Below are positions 7,567-11,644 of a stretch of 11,644 bases of DNA, piece by piece. A model generated the notes under the pieces. The model searched no databases. It saw nothing but the letters and a program-made list of their open reading frames with translations, and was not told where the DNA came from. Origin of the DNA: HGM04593 sp045578665. Its GTDB lineage: Bacteria > Bacteroidota > Bacteroidia > Bacteroidales > Bacteroidaceae. Both the position numbers and the translations under genes were made by a program. Within the stretch, counting starts at the first letter, position 1, and each line of letters starts with the position of its first letter. The stretch spans positions 1 to 11,644 of the forward strand of contig JAZNKR010000212.1 of the NCBI GenBank assembly GCA_045578665.1, in the 5' to 3' direction.

Positions 7567-8234
7567 CTCTTGCCTCCTTTCTCTTTTTCATCTGCTGCCA
7601 CCGAGCCGTCCAAGCGGTTGAACATCAACGACAGATGGGCATACAGCGATGTATTCTGCACCACAATGTCGTCGGGCACACGTATGCGCAGTGGTGTAAA
7701 ATTCCAAATAGCCTTTATACCCCATACAACCATGCGGTCGGCAACCTCCTGGGCACTGTTGATGGGCACTGTGAGAATGCCTATCTTCACATTATGGCGG
7801 CGCATAATCTTTTCGAGGTCGCTTATATGGTAGACAGGGATACCCGAAATGCTATGCCCCACGATCTTCTGGTTGGCATCGAATGCAGCGACAATCTCCA
7901 GTCCGAACTGACGCAGACCGCTGTCGTTGAGCAGAGCGCTTCCAAGCCGTCCGGCTCCGAAGAGGAAAGCCTTGTGCATGGAGGTGAAGCCCAAGAATGT
8001 CTCAAGCACCTCGAGCAGATTGTCTATCTCGTAACCCACTCGAGTACGTCCCACTACATCGACAAACGAAAGGTCCTTTGCAATCTGCGACGCCACGATG
8101 TTTGTCTCCTTGGAGAGGCGGGTAGATGAAACATAAACCTCGCCCCTCGCCTTCAGCAGACGACAGACAGAGAGATACCACGGCAGACGGCGCAGGGTAG
8201 GTTCGGGAACTTTATCTGTTTTTATCGAATCCAT
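7563..8234 (-). CDS. rex: Redox-sensing transcriptional repressor Rex
   Basis: Rex binds operator DNA when NAD+ dominates and lets go when NADH rises, which controls fermentation and respiration genes. The N-terminal winged helix (about 10-72) has the recognition-helix segment SQIAKDLSFVD and the wing RTRVGYE. The Rossmann domain follows with FGAGRLGSAL (G93, G95, G98) and Asp119 in AFDAN at the end of the second strand, consistent with NADH binding. A C-terminal swap helix follows (about 187-207). I chose the ATG at 8234, giving 223 residues. A longer frame to 8315 adds 27 residues unlike Rex and would begin inside the predicted -7 promoter box. First gene of the leftward cluster. Confidence 0.93.
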   Translation of the reverse strand: MDSIKTDKVPEPTLRRLPWYLSVCRLLKARGEVYVSSTRLSKETNIVASQIAKDLSFVDVVGRTRVGYEIDNLLEVLETFLGFTSMHKAFLFGAGRLGSALLNDSGLRQFGLEIVAAFDANQKIVGHSISGIPVYHISDLEKIMRRHNVKIGILTVPINSAQEVADRMVVWGIKAIWNFTPLRIRVPDDIVVQNTSLYAHLSLMFNRLDGSVAADEKEKGGKR

Positions 8235-8262
8235 CGGTATAAAAATTAGGAACTCAGCCAAA

Positions 8263-8280
8263 AAATGATTAATTTCGCAA
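8263..8280 (-). promoter_or_regulatory. Possible Rex operator in the rex leader
   Basis: On the minus strand this reads TTGCGAAATTAATCATTT. Against the general Rex box TTGTGA-N6-TCACAA, the left half matches 5 of 6 and the right half 3 of 6. It lies between the predicted start of transcription and the rex ATG, a place where a repressor could block its own gene. The right half is poor and the region is A/T-rich, so chance is a real alternative. Confidence 0.25.
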
Positions 8281-8312
8281 ATCAGAGCATGAGTTACATA
8301 AAAATAACGAAA

Positions 8313-8344
8313 CAAAAGTAAGGTTATTTTGCGAGTATGAGAAA
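8313..8344 (-). promoter_or_regulatory. Bacteroidetes-type promoter of the rex cluster
   Basis: On the minus strand TACTTTTG (8320-8313) matches the -7 consensus TAnnTTTG exactly. TTTC (8344-8341) stands in for the -33 TTTG box with a 20-nt spacer, inside the usual 19-21 nt. Transcription would begin near 8306, leaving a leader of about 70 nt before the rex start at 8234. The site argues against the longer rex reading frame. Confidence 0.6.
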
Positions 8345-8362
8345 TTTATGAGGAAAAGATTG

Positions 8363-8370
8363 TAACTTTG
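8363..8370 (+). promoter_or_regulatory. -7 box for the SUI1-pyrE-argH cluster
   Basis: TAACTTTG matches the Bacteroidetes -7 consensus TAnnTTTG exactly. No TTTG lies at the expected -33 distance (the nearest, 8328-8331, is 31 nt away), so the promoter would be weak or need an activator. The implied leader is only about 15 nt. The box sits 19 nt from the -33 box of the divergent rex promoter, so two polymerases would compete for this DNA. Confidence 0.45.
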
Positions 8371-8390
8371 AAGCGAGAAAATAAGCCGTC

Positions 8391-8729
8391 ATGAAAAAGA
8401 ACGACTGGAAAGAGAGACTGAATATAGTATATTCCACCAACCCCGACTTTGCGTACGACACGCAAGAAGAGCCCGAAGAGGAGACCTTGCCGAAGAATGC
8501 ACAGAAGTTGCGTGTGCGCATAGAGAAGAACCACCGCGGCGGCAAGACAGTAACCATCGTCAGCGGATTCACAGGCTGCGAAAACGACCTCAAGGAGCTC
8601 GGCAAGTTACTGAAAACCAAATGCGGCGTAGGTGGCACTGCCAAAGAGGGGGAAATAATAATACAGGGCGAATTCAAAGAAAAGATTGTCGACCTGCTCA
8701 AACGCGAAGGATACACACAGACAAAATAG
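8391..8729 (+). CDS. SUI1/YciH-type translation initiation factor
   Basis: This 112-residue protein is a bacterial relative of eukaryotic eIF1 (SUI1), a ribosome-binding factor that checks start-codon choice. An acidic linker (about 24-32) precedes the SUI1 domain (about 38-108). Typical signatures are RGGKTVT (49-55), GFTG (59-62) and KCGVGGTAKEGEIIIQG (78-94). The role in bacteria is not essential and not fully understood; in E. coli, YciH affects initiation fidelity. Its spread in Bacteroidetes is of interest because these bacteria rarely use Shine-Dalgarno sites. It heads the rightward cluster, with pyrE starting 24 nt later. The family assignment is firm. Confidence 0.92.
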   Translation: MKKNDWKERLNIVYSTNPDFAYDTQEEPEEETLPKNAQKLRVRIEKNHRGGKTVTIVSGFTGCENDLKELGKLLKTKCGVGGTAKEGEIIIQGEFKEKIVDLLKREGYTQTK

Positions 8730-8753
8730 TTTAACAATTAAATAATTACGATT

Positions 8754-9398
8754 ATGGCAAACAAATCAGAAGTAATACTTGCAGCCGAGCTGCTGAAAAT
8801 CAAAGCCGTCAAGTTGCAACCCGAACAGCCTTTCACATGGGCATCAGGCTGGAAATCACCTTTCTATTGCGACAACCGCAAGACCCTTTCATTCCCCGAG
8901 CTCCGCACACGCGTGAAACTCGGTCTCGCCAACCTGATACTCGAGGAGTTCCCCGAAGCAGACACAGTGGCAGGTGTTGCAACAGGTGCCATCGCACAGG
9001 GTGCCCTTGTAGCAGAGGAGCTTGGCAAGCCTTTTGTATATGTACGTTCATCGACAAAGGACCACGGTCTCGGCAACCTCATCGAAGGCGATGTTAAGCC
9101 AGGTGCAAAGGTAATCGTCGTTGAGGACCTCGTATCTACAGGACTCAGCAGCCTCAGAGCAGTGGAGGCACTCCGTGCAGCAGGCGTAGAGGTAGTAGGC
9201 ATGGTAGCATCGTTCACATACGGTTTCAACGTAGCTCAGGAGGCATTCGCAAAGGCAGGTGTAAAACTCATCACACTCACCAACTACGAGGCTGTACTCG
9301 AAGCAGCAAAATCAACAGGTTACATCACCGAGGAGGTAATGCCCACACTTCGCGAATGGAGAGCAAATCCCTCTGAGTGGAGAAACGACCTGAAATAG
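8754..9398 (+). CDS. pyrE: Orotate phosphoribosyltransferase
   Basis: PyrE joins orotate to PRPP, making orotidine 5'-phosphate in the fifth step of pyrimidine synthesis in the cytoplasm. The 214 residues fit the family length. The PRPP-binding motif VIVVEDLVSTGLSS is at 120-133; GVATGAI (74-80) and the catalytic-loop residues R98, K102 and H104 (SSTKDHG) are present. The start has the A/T-rich upstream region typical of well-expressed Bacteroidetes genes. Strong use of GCA, GGT and GTA codons, compared with the denser GC of rex or FAH, suggests high expression. No promoter is evident in the 24-nt gap after the SUI1-type gene, so shared transcription is likely. Confidence 0.97.
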   Translation: MANKSEVILAAELLKIKAVKLQPEQPFTWASGWKSPFYCDNRKTLSFPELRTRVKLGLANLILEEFPEADTVAGVATGAIAQGALVAEELGKPFVYVRSSTKDHGLGNLIEGDVKPGAKVIVVEDLVSTGLSSLRAVEALRAAGVEVVGMVASFTYGFNVAQEAFAKAGVKLITLTNYEAVLEAAKSTGYITEEVMPTLREWRANPSEWRNDLK

Positions 9399-9461
9399 AA
9401 TGCACCCTGCAAAGAAATATTGATTAATAATTTATAGAACCACCCATAAGAAAAACAGATT

Positions 9462-9872
9462 ATGGCTCAATACGAAAGCAGCACATTCGACATACCATAT
9501 TCACAAGAGAGAGTATACGCAAAGCTCGAGGACCTCAACAGTCTCGAAGGTCTTAAGGACAAATTGCCTGCGGACAAGGTGAAGGAGTTCACATTTGACC
9601 GTGACAGTGTAACGGCAGATGTTCCTCCTGTAGGAAAGGTAACCCTAAAGGTGGTAGACCGCGAAGCACCCAAATGCGTAAAATTCGCAGCCGACAACTC
9701 TCCCCTCCCCTTCAACATGTGGGTACAGGTGATACCCAACGGCGAAGAGGCATCAAAGATGCGCGTAGTTGTCAAAGCGGAAATAAACTTCATGCTCAAG
9801 GGTATGATAGAGAAGCCTTTGAAAGATGCTCTCGAGAAGATTGGTACCGTGCTTTCAAAAATCCCTTATTAA
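9462..9872 (+). CDS. SRPBCC-fold (START-like) protein of unknown function
   Basis: This small cytoplasmic protein (136 residues) has the outline of the SRPBCC/START-like helix-grip fold. An N-terminal strand and helix (ESSTFDIPYSQERVYAKLED, about 5-24) are followed by a run of beta-strands, and it ends in a long helix (about 110-134, LKGMIEKPLKDALEKIGTVLSKI). Proteins of this fold enclose small hydrophobic ligands, but nothing here shows which. No signal peptide is present. It sits between pyrE (63 nt upstream) and argH (19 nt downstream), an arrangement I recall from other Bacteroidales but cannot check here. A structural or regulatory link with those enzymes is possible but unsupported beyond position. 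Confidence 0.8.
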   Translation: MAQYESSTFDIPYSQERVYAKLEDLNSLEGLKDKLPADKVKEFTFDRDSVTADVPPVGKVTLKVVDREAPKCVKFAADNSPLPFNMWVQVIPNGEEASKMRVVVKAEINFMLKGMIEKPLKDALEKIGTVLSKIPY

Positions 9873-9891
9873 GAACATTCAATAAGTACAT

Positions 9892-11232
9892 ATGGCAAAG
9901 AAACTGTGGGAAAAGAACACAACTGTCAACCCTGAAATAGAACGTTTCACCGTGGGACGGGACATTGAGATGGACCTCTACCTTGCCCCCTACGACATAC
10001 TCGGCTCGTTGGCACACAGCGCCATGCTGCAAAGCATAGGTCTGCTGACAAAAGAGGAGATGGACGACCTGCACCGCGAACTCAGAGAGATTTACGCCAC
10101 CACAGAAAAGGGCGAATTCATCATCGAAGAGGGAGTGGAAGATGTCCACTCGCAGGTGGAGCTGATGCTCACACGCAAGCTCGGCGACACCGGCAAGAAG
10201 ATACACAGCGGACGCTCGCGCAACGACCAGGTACTTGTAGACCTTAAGCTTTACACCCGCAACGAACTCAAAGAGATAACCCTGATGGTAAAGACCCTGT
10301 TCGATTCACTTATCGAACAGAGCAACCGCCACAAGGATGTGTTGATGCCGGGATATACTCACCTGCAAGTGGCTATGCCCTCATCGTTCGGTCTTTGGTT
10401 CGGCGCATATGCCGAGGGCCTCACAGACGACATGCTCTTTCTGCAAGCAGCATACAGGATGTGCAACCGCAACCCTCTGGGCTCGGCAGCCGGATATGGA
10501 TCTTCGTTCCCCCTCAACCGCACAATGACCACCGAACTGTTGGGATTCGACTCCATGAACTACAACGTGGTATATGCACAGATGGGACGCGGAAAGAGCG
10601 AGAGAAACGTGGCATACGCACTCGCAAGCGTCGCCGGCACACTTGCCAAGATGGCATTCGATGCCTGCATGTTCAATTCACAGAACTTCGGCTTTGTGAA
10701 ACTGCCCGCCGAGTGCACCACAGGCTCAAGCATCATGCCCCACAAGAAGAATCCCGACGTATTCGAGCTTCTTCGCGCAAAATGCAACCGTCTGCAGGCA
10801 CTCCCTACTGACATCATCATGATAATGAACAACTTGCCGGTGGGATATTTCCGCGACCTTCAGATAATAAAGGAGCTGTTCATCCCTGCCATCAACGAAC
10901 TCAAGGAGTGCATAAAGATGGCAACCTACATCATACAGCGCATGGAGGTCAACGAGAACATACTCGACGACAGCCGTTACGATGCAATGTTCAGCGTAGA
11001 GGAGGTCAACCGCCTCGCAAGCGAAGGAATGCCCTTCCGCGACGCATACAAGAAGGTGGGACTCGACATTGAAGCAGGCACATTTGTTCCCGACAAGAAG
11101 ATTGCCCACACCCACGAAGGCAGCATAGGCAACCTATGCAACGATCGCATAGAGATGCTTATGAACAGCATTTTCGAGGGCTTCGGATTCGAGAAAGCAG
11201 AGAAGGCTGAGAAATCACTGCTCGGCAGATAA
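9892..11232 (+). CDS. argH: Argininosuccinate lyase
   Basis: ArgH splits argininosuccinate into arginine and fumarate, the last step of arginine synthesis, in the cytoplasm as a homotetramer. The 446 residues are near the family norm. Conserved blocks of the fumarase/aspartase superfamily are all visible: HSGRSRNDQ (105-113), GYTHLQ (154-159, with T156 and H157), NPLGSAAGYG (194-203), and the flexible-loop signature TTGSSIMPHKKNP (276-288), which holds the catalytic serine. The start is 19 nt after the SRPBCC gene and the gene ends just ahead of a strong terminator, so it closes the rightward cluster. Fumarate released here can enter anaerobic fumarate respiration, a common route in Bacteroidales. 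Confidence 0.97.
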   Translation: MAKKLWEKNTTVNPEIERFTVGRDIEMDLYLAPYDILGSLAHSAMLQSIGLLTKEEMDDLHRELREIYATTEKGEFIIEEGVEDVHSQVELMLTRKLGDTGKKIHSGRSRNDQVLVDLKLYTRNELKEITLMVKTLFDSLIEQSNRHKDVLMPGYTHLQVAMPSSFGLWFGAYAEGLTDDMLFLQAAYRMCNRNPLGSAAGYGSSFPLNRTMTTELLGFDSMNYNVVYAQMGRGKSERNVAYALASVAGTLAKMAFDACMFNSQNFGFVKLPAECTTGSSIMPHKKNPDVFELLRAKCNRLQALPTDIIMIMNNLPVGYFRDLQIIKELFIPAINELKECIKMATYIIQRMEVNENILDDSRYDAMFSVEEVNRLASEGMPFRDAYKKVGLDIEAGTFVPDKKIAHTHEGSIGNLCNDRIEMLMNSIFEGFGFEKAEKAEKSLLGR

Positions 11233-11254
11233 CGCAGAGTCTCCATAAAAAACA

Positions 11255-11301
11255 TTAACGGTAGAGACGGCTACACAATAGAGGACCGTCTTTACCGTTA
11301 A
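11255..11301 (+). terminator. Intrinsic terminator after argH
   Basis: ttaacggtagagacgg (11255-11270) pairs with ccgtctttaccgttaa (11286-11301) over 16 positions, 15 Watson-Crick and one G-U, around a 15-nt loop. It starts 22 nt after the argH stop. Only a short T run follows, while a run of six A precedes it, so it could also work in the reverse direction. The left end of repeat copy 2 begins 12 nt further on. Confidence 0.8.
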
Positions 11302-11313
11302 ATTTATAGCAAA

Positions 11314-11331
11314 TTATTAGTGTCCAGTAAA
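11314..11331. repeat. Putative terminal inverted repeat, left end of copy 2
   Basis: TTATTAGTGTCCAGTAAA here matches the reverse complement of 312-329 at 16 of 18 bases. It overlaps the palindrome agtaaaatttact (11326-11338). The distance from this end to the shared repeat core, added to the distance from the core to the right end in copy 1, predicts a full element of about 370 bp. Confidence 0.55.
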
Positions 11332-11644
11332 ATTTACTAATTGTTTTTGGCTAAACAGTTTTTATTTAATGGTAGTTTGTAGTTATATTGATTTAAACAA
11401 AGTTTACGTTCTTTTTGTGCCGACAAAAAGAACCAAAAAGCTCTGCGCATGGGCGCTTTCTTAACGGCAGCCTCAACTGATGACTTTTGGGGCTGCGGAA
11501 CTAACTCGCTACGCTCGCTCAAACAGTCCTCGCCTCTTTCCAAAAGTCATTGGCGCAGTCTGCCTAAAAGCTTAATGCGCATCAATGAAGCAATGAACCT
11601 CTCAATGAAACAATGGGGCTTGTAGCAACTTAAAGAATAGAACC
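11314..11644. repeat. Repeat element copy 2 (MITE-like, right edge cut by the window)
   Basis: From 11354 to the window end this follows copy 1 (1-294) in the same orientation, with only a few substitutions. It keeps the perfect hairpin (11408-11433), the long foldback arms (11444-11581) and the paired 14-nt words (11582-11595 and 11602-11615, one change). The apex differs: 11503-11517 carries a short tandem-like run with two copies of ctcgct in place of the hairpin of copy 1, and is three bases shorter. The 40 bases from 11314 to 11353 extend past the left edge visible in copy 1. It has no protein gene that I can defend, only a 58-codon frame (11449-11625) shared with copy 1. Confidence 0.85.

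Noticed and set aside
8235..8315. Longer rex start adding 27 residues
   Set aside because: The extra residues have no Rex-like sequence, and the start at 8315 falls inside the TACTTTTG promoter box (8313-8320). The ATG at 8234 gives the normal Rex length.
8324..8737. 137-codon minus-strand frame opposite the SUI1-type gene
   Set aside because: It is antisense to a gene with clear SUI1 motifs and covers the divergent promoter region. The Ser/Phe/Leu-rich translation is what the reverse of a Lys/Glu-rich gene gives.
11337..11543. 68-codon minus-strand frame within repeat copy 2
   Set aside because: It starts at a TTG in the repeat, and a nearly identical frame is open in copy 1 only because the sequence is repeated. 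It lies on the opposite strand to the 58-codon frame and resembles no protein family I know.

Overview
The window looks like a chromosomal segment from an anaerobic member of the order Bacteroidales; the family cannot be settled from the sequence. The main grounds are a type IX secretion (T9SS) pair porU-porV, a Bacteroidetes-type promoter with a near-consensus TTTG box and an exact TAnnTTTG box, A/T-rich start regions without clear Shine-Dalgarno sites, and gene content typical of this order. It is mostly core housekeeping sequence, framed at both ends by two copies of an unannotated repeat.

Layout. Positions 1-329 hold the first repeat copy, followed by two leftward terminator-like hairpins (469-501 and 335-373 plus a 9-T run). 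A leftward gene cluster runs from about 8315 down to 523: rex (NADH/NAD+-sensing repressor), an FAH-family hydrolase, porU (T9SS sortase), porV (T9SS outer-membrane shuttle), ispF (isoprenoid synthesis) and a YaeI-like metallophosphoesterase. Spacing is tight at rex/FAH (ATGA overlap), FAH/porU (10 nt) and ispF/phosphoesterase (11-nt overlap). It is looser at porU/porV (63 nt) and porV/ispF (97 nt), where internal signals could sit. A rightward cluster runs from 8391 to 11232: a SUI1/YciH-type translation factor, pyrE, an SRPBCC-fold protein and argH, closed by a strong intrinsic terminator at 11255-11301. The two clusters diverge from an intergenic region (8235-8390) whose -7 boxes match TAnnTTTG on both strands.

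How the genes work together. PorU and PorV form the cell-surface machinery that removes the C-terminal signal of T9SS cargo and attaches the cargo to the surface. Sharing a transcript with Rex would tie secretion to redox state, but that is inference. PyrE and ArgH belong to the pyrimidine and arginine pathways, which draw on the same carbamoyl phosphate and aspartate pools.

The most unusual feature is the repeat. Copy 1 (1-294) and copy 2 (11354-11644) are nearly identical direct repeats about 11.35 kb apart. Each has a perfect 10-bp hairpin, a long imperfect foldback of about 140 nt, an apex that has been swapped between copies, and an intact small reading frame of 59 or 58 codons. The visible outer ends (right end of copy 1, left end of copy 2) form a 16/18 inverted match, which suggests a MITE-like mobile element of roughly 370 bp. 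Each visible end sits directly against an intrinsic terminator. No CRISPR array, tRNA, rRNA, transposase or phage gene was seen.
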